This document shows positions 1 to 5,324 of a DNA stretch of 5,484 nt, piece after piece. The DNA comes from a bacterium. Lineage in GTDB: Bacteria > Patescibacteriota > Patescibacteriia > JAACEG01. The stretch spans positions 1-5,484 of the forward strand of contig JALULG010000032.1 of the NCBI GenBank assembly GCA_027040785.1. The letters are read 5' to 3'. Both the position numbers and the translations under genes were made by a program. Within the stretch, counting starts at the first letter, position 1. Each line of letters starts with the position of its first letter. A model generated the notes under the pieces. The model did not search any database and was not told where the DNA came from. It saw only the letters and a program-made list of their open reading frames with translations.

Positions 1-2
1 TT

Positions 3-392
3 ATTATTCTCTACCTTTCGTTTTACCCTAATGGATCTTTTATTATTTTTTTAAAAAATCGTTTTTTTCAACATCAATCTCCCTATTATTTTTCTGATTG
101 TTTTATTGTTCCATATACTATTTTAGTCGTAATATTTTTTCTTTATTTAGTTGCTTATTTATTAAACCATTCTTTAAAAAAGATAACTTTTGCAAGCATT
201 TTCTTTTTAAGTTATTTTATTTTGCCAAATTTAATTTTTTTATTTATTGACACTATTGCAAATGTTCATTATTCTATTTTTTCTATTTTTTCTTTTTTAT
301 TTATTTTCTCCGCTTTTCTTTTTGAATATTTACGATGGATTTATATTAAAAAACATCTTAACGAATTTTCCGATGAAGAAATTTTGGGTTAA
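3..392 (+). CDS. 3' end of an unidentified multi-pass membrane protein (5' truncated by the window edge)
   Basis: An open frame enters from the left edge and ends at TAA 390-392, giving the last 129 residues. It is strongly hydrophobic and rich in Phe, Ile, Leu and Tyr. Three likely membrane helices can be seen at visible residues about 34-54, 61-82 and 90-110. Basic residues sit between the first two helices (SLKK) and just after the third (RWIYIKKH), followed by an acidic cytosolic-type tail ending DEEILG. I recognise no family motif. The stop is only 11 nt before the E1-like gene, so it is probably the preceding gene of the same operon. RiPP clusters often contain a membrane protein for export, immunity or leader processing (family knowledge), but no sequence feature here supports one role over another. 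The reading frame is well supported; the function is unknown. Confidence 0.7.
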   Translation: MILYLSFYPNGSFIIFLKNRFFQHQSPYYFSDCFIVPYTILVVIFFLYLVAYLLNHSLKKITFASIFFLSYFILPNLIFLFIDTIANVHYSIFSIFSFLFIFSAFLFEYLRWIYIKKHLNEFSDEEILG

Positions 393-403
393 GATTTGAA
401 CTT

Positions 404-1171
404 ATGAATAAAAGCTTTGATTATATAAAAGACGGTTTAAAACTTTATTGTTATAAAGGAAAAAATCAAGTAATAGAATTAGAGTTTGAAAACGAAAAAG
501 AGCTTGATGATTTTATTTTAGGGATTGAAGAGTATCAAAAAACAAAATGCACCAAGAATAAAGATTTGTTGGAATTTTTAAGAGAAAATCCGGAATATAA
601 TTTTTTTAATCAAAAAATAAATTATCCGAATATTTTAATAGCCGGAGATGAAGGGATTGAAAAAAGGCTTAGTCAAATCGCTTTTAAAAGAGGTTTTGAG
701 AAAGTGATAAAGTTTTCCGATTTTAGAAAAGATGAAAATTATATCGGATTAAATGTAAAAACTGAAAAAAATAAAGATAATTTTAAAGAAAATATTAAAT
801 TTTTTCTTGATAAAAATATTCCTTTTTTATCAGTTGATTTGGATCAAGGGGCTTACGGAACAGTAGGTCCTTTTTGTATTAAAAAAGAACTGGCTTGTCC
901 GATGTGTGGTGAAAACAGAATAATCGCCAACGATTTACTGAACGATTTTCATTCTTTGGCAAAAAGAAAAGAAAAAGGGATAAAGGAATTTTTTGAAGAT
1001 AAAATTTTCCAAGAAAAACTTTTAAGAGATGCAATTGATGAATTATATTTTGAAGTGGCTTTTGGCAGGTCAAATTTAAGAAATTTTATTAGAAATTATA
1101 ATTTTTTTACGGGAGAAATTTCAATGGAAGCCTTACTTCCATTTCCTGCTTGTAGTTTATGTGGAGAATAA
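404..1171 (+). CDS. E1-like (ThiF-related) TOMM cyclodehydratase partner protein, 'C protein'
   Basis: The 255-residue protein has two CxxC pairs: C165/C168 in KELACPMCGENR and C250/C253 in the last residues (FPACSLCGE). This is the Cys4 zinc arrangement of the E1-like partners of TOMM YcaO enzymes. The segment GPFCIKKELACPMC (about 155-168) matches the family signature in which a Gly-Pro is followed by the first CxxC. ILIAGDEG (77-84) sits where the Rossmann-like strand and turn of ThiF/E1 proteins lie, but without a canonical GxGxxG. That agrees with partners that do not bind ATP themselves. Residues 1-60, with short beta-like stretches then a helix, could be a degenerate RiPP recognition element; this is inference. 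By precedent the protein binds the precursor leader and activates YcaO. It is shorter than many family members (300-400 residues). The ATG follows the upstream stop by 11 nt with no clear Shine-Dalgarno. Its 3' end overlaps the YcaO start by 13 nt, implying coupled translation. Confidence 0.82.
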   Translation: MNKSFDYIKDGLKLYCYKGKNQVIELEFENEKELDDFILGIEEYQKTKCTKNKDLLEFLRENPEYNFFNQKINYPNILIAGDEGIEKRLSQIAFKRGFEKVIKFSDFRKDENYIGLNVKTEKNKDNFKENIKFFLDKNIPFLSVDLDQGAYGTVGPFCIKKELACPMCGENRIIANDLLNDFHSLAKRKEKGIKEFFEDKIFQEKLLRDAIDELYFEVAFGRSNLRNFIRNYNFFTGEISMEALLPFPACSLCGE

Positions 1172-2550
1172 AACGAAAAACAGGATCGTTTGTTTTGCGA
1201 GAAGAAAAAATTTCAAACAGCGATAAAAAAAATTTGCCAAAAATCAAAAAAAGAGTTTTGGGAATTCGTTCCGGAACCTTAACAAATATTTGGAGCGGTA
1301 AAGTAAGTGAAAATATTAATGCTTTTGTGGGCGCGGCTACGGGCGGTAATTACAAAAGAATAAAATATTTTAGTAATTTTCAAGGAGATGATGGTTTAAA
1401 ATTTGCCGGCAGTGGTAAGGGGTGGAGCAAAGAAGAAGCGGAAATTTCGGCTATTGGTGAATTTTTTGAAAGATATGCCAGTGCTTTTGTGAAAAAAGAT
1501 GAAAAAATAAAAGTGGCTACCGCTAAAGAATTGGGAAAAGAAGAAATTATTGAAGCAAATCAATATTTTACAGACAAACAATTTCAAGAAGAAAATTTTT
1601 TCTTTAAAAAAATTAAGCCGGACACAAAAATATCTTGGGTAAAAATGAAAAATTTGATTTCCGGAAAAAATGAATGGGTGCCGGCGATTTTTTGTTTTTT
1701 TCCTTTTTGGGGAATTAAAAATGATCGTCTTGCTTTGCCCACCTCCACCAATGGAATTGCGGCACATAAAAATATTAATTTGGCAACCATCTCAGCTATT
1801 TTGGAAATTTTGGAAAGAGATTTGTTTACCAATGCTTGGCTTTCAGGAACAAGTTTTCAATTATCTGAAATTCCCGATGATGAAAGATGGAATGATTTTT
1901 TTAAAAATTTTACAGGCGAGATATTTTGCATATTTCCGGAAAATGATTTTAATATTCCTTTTTGTGTTTTAAGTTTGAAATTTCCGGCCATTAAGGGAAA
2001 ATCCTTAATCGTTTCCGGATCCGCTTGCGCTTTTTCCAAAAAAGAAGCTTTTTCATCGGCTTTGTTGGAAGCTTTTCAAGGTAAAAAATATTTGGAATTG
2101 GAAAAAGAAAAAGATTTTCATGATAAAAATTTTCAAGATGTGCAAAGTTTTACTGATCATTGTCGTTTTTATACTGAAAGAAACGGCTTTTTTTCTCAAA
2201 TTCCGTTGTATGAAAACCTGGCGACAAATTCATCTCATCTTTTAAAAAAAGAATTTAAGGAAAAAATTGTTTTAAAAAGTAGTAACGAAAAAGAACAACT
2301 TGAATTTTTGATTGATATTTTTAAAAAGAAAAAATACCCTTTATATTTTTACGATTTAACAAGTAGGGATTCCAAAGAAGTGGGGATTTCGGTAGTAAGG
2401 GTTTTTGCTCCTCATTTATCTTCTCTTTATGGGGATGAAAGATTTAGATATTTGGGGCAAAAAAGAATTTGGAAAAAAGATATTTTCCCCACAAAGATTA
2501 AAGTTAATTCTTTTGGAAATTATAATCAGTTACCCCATTTTATGGGTTAA
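1159..2550 (+). CDS. YcaO-domain ATP-dependent cyclodehydratase (TOMM 'D protein')
   Basis: The 463-residue product has the main YcaO landmarks in order. The first is SAIGEFFERY, with S97, E101, E104 and R105. TNGIAAHKN lies at 197-205. ISAILEILERD follows, with E216, E219, R220, D221 and W227 after it. ALLEAFQ gives E304 and Q307. These acidic and Gln residues are the Mg-ATP-binding set in characterised YcaO proteins. The C-terminal part contains DLTSRD (399-404), VVRVFAP (412-418) and LGQKR (432-436), typical of the TOMM branch rather than of E. coli YcaO. The reaction is ATP-driven cyclisation of Cys/Ser/Thr side chains onto the preceding amide to give thiazoline or oxazoline. An adjacent E1-like gene favours azoline formation over TfuA-linked thioamidation. 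The protein ends NQLPHFMG and lacks the PxPxP C-terminus common in this branch. The ATG at 1159 lies inside the previous gene without a clear ribosome-binding site. TTG 1195, preceded by AGGA, is an alternative start and would remove 12 residues. Confidence 0.93.
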   Translation: MWRIKRKTGSFVLREEKISNSDKKNLPKIKKRVLGIRSGTLTNIWSGKVSENINAFVGAATGGNYKRIKYFSNFQGDDGLKFAGSGKGWSKEEAEISAIGEFFERYASAFVKKDEKIKVATAKELGKEEIIEANQYFTDKQFQEENFFFKKIKPDTKISWVKMKNLISGKNEWVPAIFCFFPFWGIKNDRLALPTSTNGIAAHKNINLATISAILEILERDLFTNAWLSGTSFQLSEIPDDERWNDFFKNFTGEIFCIFPENDFNIPFCVLSLKFPAIKGKSLIVSGSACAFSKKEAFSSALLEAFQGKKYLELEKEKDFHDKNFQDVQSFTDHCRFYTERNGFFSQIPLYENLATNSSHLLKKEFKEKIVLKSSNEKEQLEFLIDIFKKKKYPLYFYDLTSRDSKEVGISVVRVFAPHLSSLYGDERFRYLGQKRIWKKDIFPTKIKVNSFGNYNQLPHFMG

Positions 2551-2560
2551 AAACAAAAAA

Positions 2561-3304
2561 ATGAATGAAAAAGAATTTATTAAAAATTTTTTCCAGTCAA
2601 GCAATTTAACGCCTGTCAGGCAAGAGGAAATTTTTGCCCGGATTGCTCAGTTTGGCGCTAAGTCAAAAGAACATACTCCCAAAAGAGATTTTCTGGGTTT
2701 GGCAATGCAAAAATTTAATAATATTTTGCCAAAATTTGACGGTTTTTGGAAAATCATTGAAAAGAGAAAAACGGACAGAAATTTTAAGGGTGTTTTTTTA
2801 AAGTTTTCCGTTTTGGAAAAGATTATTGTCTCTTCTTTCGGTAAAAACAGAAAAGAGATGGGCAATTTTTATCATCGGACCCCCTCGGCGGGTGGTTTAT
2901 TCGGTTTACAAGGATATTTTATCAATCAAAATGTTCAAGGTTTGAAAAAGGGTATTTATTATATAGATGAAGAAAAAGAAGTTTTGTTTTTAATCAACGA
3001 GGAAGTTCCTTTGAATTTGGGAAAAATATTTTTTTACAATGATGAAGATTTGTTTAAGAAATCTTCGGGTATTTTTATTATTTCAACTGATATGTCTTTA
3101 ACGGCGGATAAATACGGAGTTCGTTCCGTTAGATTTGCTTTATTGGACGCCGGACATTGTATGCAGAATATTTGTTTGGCAAGTGAAAAGCTTAATGTCA
3201 AAATTATTCCGATCGGCGGATTTGATGAAGAAAAAGTTAAAAAAATCTTAAAAATAAATAATGAATTGGAATTTCCCATATATTCGGCGATTTTGGGGAA
3301 GTAA
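2561..3304 (+). CDS. SagB-type FMN-dependent azoline dehydrogenase (TOMM 'B protein', nitroreductase superfamily)
   Basis: I start this 247-residue protein at ATG 2561, 10 nt after the YcaO stop. The frame stays open upstream to 2405, but those codons lie inside the YcaO gene and give a non-conserved stretch. Nitroreductase/SagB landmarks appear in order: EKRKTDRNF (68-75, the RRS-R-F-like FMN contact), TPSAGGLFGLQGYF (107-120, the PSAG motif), GIYYID (131-136), ADKYGVRSVR (182-191), LLDAGHCMQN (194-203, family EAGHxxQN) and IGGF (218-221). K184-Y185 correspond to the Lys-Tyr pair implicated in catalysis in McbC-type dehydrogenases. The enzyme would oxidise azolines made by the neighbouring YcaO to aromatic azoles, using FMN. 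It is the last gene of the operon, and the terminator follows the stop immediately. The family assignment is firm. The substrate is unknown because no precursor peptide is in view. Confidence 0.92.
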   Translation: MNEKEFIKNFFQSSNLTPVRQEEIFARIAQFGAKSKEHTPKRDFLGLAMQKFNNILPKFDGFWKIIEKRKTDRNFKGVFLKFSVLEKIIVSSFGKNRKEMGNFYHRTPSAGGLFGLQGYFINQNVQGLKKGIYYIDEEKEVLFLINEEVPLNLGKIFFYNDEDLFKKSSGIFIISTDMSLTADKYGVRSVRFALLDAGHCMQNICLASEKLNVKIIPIGGFDEEKVKKILKINNELEFPIYSAILGK

Positions 3305-3330
3305 AAAAAACGGCATTTTCGCCGTTTTTT
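3305..3330. terminator. bidirectional intrinsic terminator between converging operons
   Basis: AAAAAACGGC at 3305-3314 and GCCGTTTTTT at 3321-3330 are perfect inverted repeats around a 6-nt loop (ATTTTC). Read on the + strand, the CGGC/GCCG stem ends in a T run directly after the dehydrogenase stop. Read on the - strand it ends in a T run as well, about 60 nt after the efp stop. The symmetric A/T flanks mean one hairpin can end both transcripts. Confidence 0.88.
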
Positions 3331-3350
3331 AGATTGTTTCATTTTAGTTA

Positions 3351-3382
3351 AACTTAAATCAAGCTTGACTTTACTTTAAGTT
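3351..3382. repeat. AT-rich inverted repeat between terminator and efp stop
   Basis: AACTTAAA (3351-3358) and TTTAAGTT (3375-3382) form an 8-bp inverted repeat. It encloses a perfect 10-bp palindrome, TCAAGCTTGA (3359-3368). It lies in the 3' untranslated part of the minus-strand operon and could add a 3' hairpin to that transcript. No T run follows the stem, so I do not call it a terminator. Confidence 0.4.
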
Positions 3383-3388
3383 ATTTCT

Positions 3389-3946
3389 CTACACCCTTTC
3401 CACGTATTCTCCCGTTTCGGTGTTGATTCTGATTTTGTCTCCGGTGTTTATGAAAAGCGGAGCATTGATAGTGGCACCGGTTTCCAATTCCACTTGCTTG
3501 GTCCCACCGGAAGCGGTGTCGCCTTTTATTCCCGGAGGGGCGGAAGTAACTTCCAATTCAATTTTAATCGGTAATTTTATTGCCATTGCTTGTCCGTTGA
3601 AATTTAAAACCTCAACGTTCATTCCTTCTTTTAAAAATTTGACTTGATCTCCAATGTCTTTCTTTTTTAATGAAAATTGTTCAAAACTATTTTGGTCCAT
3701 AAAATAACAATCATCGTTTTCCGCATACAAAAAATCAGCTTTGGTTTTTTCTATGTCCGCTTCTTCGGCTTTATCAGATCCTTTAAAGGTGTGTTCCAAA
3801 ACATTGCCGGTGATTAAGTTTTTTAGTTTTGTTTTTAATACAGCTCCGCCTCGCCCCATTTTTAAATGTTGGGCGGAAATGACAATATAGGGTTCATTAT
3901 TCATTTTGATGCTTGATCCCAATTTAATTTCGTTAAAGTTTAACAT
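3389..3946 (-). CDS. efp: translation elongation factor P (EF-P)
   Basis: The 185-residue protein has the normal EF-P length and three-domain order. An N-terminal KOW-like domain (1-65) contains HLKMGRGGAVLKTKLKNL. An OB domain (about 66-128) includes the conserved YFMDQNSFEQ region. The C-terminal OB domain carries APPGIKGDTASGGTK and INAPLFINTGDKIRINTETGEY. EF-P enters the E site of ribosomes stalled at polyproline stretches and speeds peptide-bond formation. The loop-tip residue that is Lys34 in E. coli (KPGKGQ) is Arg32 here (KMGRGG). Arg-tip EF-Ps known from Pseudomonas and Neisseria are rhamnosylated by EarP; whether this one is modified cannot be seen. The ATG lies 4 nt after the rpsR stop, so the two genes are co-transcribed and probably translationally coupled. 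It occupies the downstream slot where rplI often follows rpsR. Confidence 0.96.
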   Translation of the reverse strand: MLNFNEIKLGSSIKMNNEPYIVISAQHLKMGRGGAVLKTKLKNLITGNVLEHTFKGSDKAEEADIEKTKADFLYAENDDCYFMDQNSFEQFSLKKKDIGDQVKFLKEGMNVEVLNFNGQAMAIKLPIKIELEVTSAPPGIKGDTASGGTKQVELETGATINAPLFINTGDKIRINTETGEYVERV

Positions 3947-3950
3947 AAGT

Positions 3951-4178
3951 TTATCTGTTTACGAAAGGAACCAAAGCCATTATTCGAGCTCTTTTGATGG
4001 CTTTGGCAAGTTGTCGTTGATGTTTTGAACAAACATGGCTTTTTCTTTTTGGTCTGATTTTTGCGTAAGACGACATAAATCGTTTTAAGGTATCGGCGTC
4101 TTTATAGTCTATCTCTTTGATATTGTTTACGCAAAAATGGCAATATGGTTTGATAAGTTTATTTTGTTTTTTACTCAT
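3951..4178 (-). CDS. rpsR: 30S ribosomal protein bS18
   Basis: The 75-residue basic protein matches bS18 throughout: DYKDADTLKRFMSSYAKIRPKRKSH, then HQRQLAKAIKRARIMALVPF. It has C13 and C16 (CHFC) and C50/H53 (CSKH), a CxxC plus CxxH set that could hold zinc. This resembles the C+ form of bS18 rather than the Cys-free paralogue. bS18 sits on the 30S platform and pairs with bS6. It lies 19 nt after ssb in the classical rpsF-ssb-rpsR order. No Shine-Dalgarno is evident before its ATG (AATCAATTAATATG), so translation may depend on the upstream gene. Confidence 0.96.
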   Translation of the reverse strand: MSKKQNKLIKPYCHFCVNNIKEIDYKDADTLKRFMSSYAKIRPKRKSHVCSKHQRQLAKAIKRARIMALVPFVNR

Positions 4179-4197
4179 ATTATTAATTGATTATTTA

Positions 4198-4692
4198 TTA
4201 AAAAGGAATTTCTTCGACATTGATTTCGTCATCATTGTTTTTTGGTTCGTTTGGTGTTTCATTATCTTCATCAAGATTTATAACCGGTTCATTGTTTTGC
4301 GGTTGGCTTTGTTTGAAATCATTTTGATTGTTTGGTTGATTTTGTCCAAAATTTTGTCCCGAAGTTCCTCCGTCAAGCATAATCATGTTTTCGGCAATAA
4401 TTTCGGTGCGATATCTTTTTACTCCGTCTTGACCGGTCCAGTCCCGAGTTTGAATTCTGCCTTCAATGTAAACTCTTTTTCCTTTACTTAAATATTGATT
4501 ACAAATTTCAGCTAATTTTCTCCAAGCAACAATATTGTGAAATTCCACTTTTTCTTGTTTTTGTCCGGAAGAATCCGTCCAAGTAAAATTGGTGGCGACA
4601 CTGAACGAAGTGACGGTTTGACCGTTTGGAGTGGTGCGTCCTTCCGGATCGCGAGTTAAACGGCCGATAATCATAGCTTTGTTTAAGTCCAT
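4198..4692 (-). CDS. ssb: single-stranded DNA-binding protein
   Basis: The 164-residue protein begins MDLNKAMIIGRLTRDPE. It has the OB fold over about residues 1-107, with conserved NFTWTD, FHNIVAWRKLAE, YLSKGKRVYIEGRIQTR and TEIIAENM segments. Aromatic W38, W57 and W85 lie at or near the usual DNA-contact positions. A flexible Gln/Asn-rich linker (about 112-135) follows, then an acidic tail that ends in EEIPF. That C-terminal tip is the conserved partner-binding peptide which recruits replication and repair proteins. The protein coats single-stranded DNA as a tetramer in its family. It sits between rpsF and rpsR in the standard operon, 28 nt after the rpsF stop. No clear Shine-Dalgarno precedes the ATG at 4692. 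Confidence 0.97.
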   Translation of the reverse strand: MDLNKAMIIGRLTRDPEGRTTPNGQTVTSFSVATNFTWTDSSGQKQEKVEFHNIVAWRKLAEICNQYLSKGKRVYIEGRIQTRDWTGQDGVKRYRTEIIAENMIMLDGGTSGQNFGQNQPNNQNDFKQSQPQNNEPVINLDEDNETPNEPKNNDDEINVEEIPF

Positions 4693-4720
4693 ATAATAAT
4701 ATTAATTTGTTAAAAGTTTT

Positions 4721-5008
4721 TTAAATTGCATCTTCCAAAAGTTCGTCTAACTTTTTGTCCAATTCGTCTATGCTTGCTTTTGGTTTTTCTTCTTTTTCTT
4801 TTTTCTTGCTTTTTATTTCTTCTTTCTCTTTCTTATCTTCCTTTTTTTCTTCTTTTGGTTTTTCTTTTTCTACTTTTGTTTTGTTGTTCGTTTTATCGGC
4901 AATTTTTTCAGTTTTATTTTCTTTTTCTTCTTCTTTTTTGTATTTAAAAGGAGAGGTTCTTTTGACTTCTTTTACATTTTGATATCGAATGACGTCAGAA
5001 TTTAAATT
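4721..5008 (-). pseudogene. rpsF: 3' remnant of rpsF (30S ribosomal protein bS6 C-terminus with a long Lys/Glu tail)
   Basis: An open minus-strand frame of 95 codons ends at TAA (4721-4723). Its first residues, LNSDVIRYQNVKEVKR, resemble the end of the bS6 fold, where the last strand reads like LxxxVIRxxxVK. A tail of about 60 residues, mostly Lys and Glu, follows and ends DELDKKLDELLEDAI. Gene order (rpsF-ssb-rpsR) supports the identity. The frame contains no ATG, GTG or usable TTG start in its upstream part. An in-frame TAA lies at 5009-5011, and the other two frames close at 5016-5018 and 5035-5037. I find no trace of the first 80 or so bS6 residues in any minus frame up to 5264. Either the gene was broken by a rearrangement or the assembly joins unrelated sequence here. 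bS6 identity about 80 per cent; brokenness as given here near certain. Confidence 0.7.
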
Positions 5009-5070
5009 TTATTTTTCAGCCTTATGCCTTTAATCTAAGTGCATTAACTTTAGAAAATGCAAATAAAAAG

Positions 5071-5099
5071 TTGACATTTGGGGGGTAATTGATTATATT
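5071..5099 (+). promoter_or_regulatory. near-consensus sigma70-type promoter
   Basis: TTGACA (5071-5076) is a perfect -35. After 17 nt comes TATATT (5094-5099), a five-of-six match to the -10 consensus. Transcription would start near 5106-5108, at the left edge of the GC-rich structured island and about 345 nt before the next ATG. A run of six G's lies inside the spacer. The promoter points away from the ribosomal operon. Confidence 0.75.
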
Positions 5100-5164
5100 T
5101 TCTTTCAGATGGCGGTAATAGGCGCAAGATTGAAAATAAGAAACAGATTTTAAACGTCCCCCGC

Positions 5165-5201
5165 GAGAGGCAAACTCTCCGCCACCTAGGGTTTGCCTCT
5201 C
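5165..5201 (+). repeat. perfect 11-bp inverted repeat, 15-nt loop
   Basis: GAGAGGCAAAC (5165-5175) pairs with GTTTGCCTCTC (5191-5201) around TCTCCGCCACCTAGG. An alternative small hairpin, GAGAG (5165-5169) with CTCTC (5175-5179) and loop GCAAA, uses the same left arm, so the two folds exclude each other. No T run follows, so it is not an intrinsic terminator. Confidence 0.75.
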
Positions 5202-5231
5202 TGCCCTCCTAAACTGACTGCAATAACCTAA

Positions 5232-5264
5232 TGAGACTAAATCTTCCTGGAAAAAACAGTCTCA
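5232..5264 (+). repeat. perfect 7-bp inverted repeat, 19-nt loop
   Basis: TGAGACT (5232-5238) pairs with AGTCTCA (5258-5264). The loop contains TTCCTGGA, which has a perfect complement at 5330-5337. The hairpin lies 30 nt after the larger one on the same predicted transcript. Confidence 0.6.
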
Positions 5265-5292
5265 CTTGTTTATTTGGAATCTGTTTCCGGAC

Positions 5293-5324
5293 ACTTGTGG
5301 CACTTGTGGCAAACTTGTGGCAAA
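5293..5324 (+). repeat. three direct copies of ACTTGTGGC
   Basis: ACTTGTGGC occurs at 5293-5301, 5302-5310 and 5313-5321. The start-to-start steps are 9 and 11 bp, close to one helical turn, so the copies face nearly the same side of the DNA. Copies two and three continue as TGTGGCAAA, which differs at one consensus position from a reverse-strand DnaA box (TGTGNAWAA). An inverted TGCCAC lies at 5345-5350. The array sits 70-100 bp upstream of the extended -10 at 5392-5400. Protein-binding sites (operator, activator or DnaA-like) are the simplest reading; this is inference. Confidence 0.7.

Noticed and set aside
1396..2039. Long open frames antisense or out of frame within the YcaO gene
   Set aside because: They are low-complexity Phe/Lys/Ile-rich shadows caused by AT-rich codons; no motifs, no initiation signals.
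2405..2560. Longer version of the dehydrogenase starting at ATG 2405
   Set aside because: These 52 codons lie inside the YcaO gene, whose own reading is conserved there. The added residues do not resemble the family, and ATG 2561 directly after the YcaO stop fits better.
404..3304. TGA recoded as Gly or Trp (Gracilibacteria/SR1-type code)
   Set aside because: All genes use TGG for Trp and GGN for Gly, and none contains an in-frame TGA at a conserved position.
4726..4982. Two hydrophobic Phe/Leu/Ser-rich plus-strand frames that look like membrane proteins
   Set aside because: They are the complement of the Lys/Glu-rich tail of the rpsF remnant, whose purine-rich codons read as Phe/Leu/Ser on the other strand.
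5001..5040. Programmed frameshift or translational bypass restoring bS6
   Set aside because: It would need an intact bS6 N-terminus upstream; none is present in any minus frame, so a bypass would have nothing to join.
5092..5097. Minus-strand TATAAT as promoter of the ribosomal operon
   Set aside because: No acceptable -35 at 16-18 nt upstream on the minus strand (the hexamer there reads TATTAC), and it overlaps the stronger plus-strand -10.
5293..5321. CRISPR array
   Set aside because: Only three 9-nt copies with 0-2 nt between them, and no spacers or cas genes in view.
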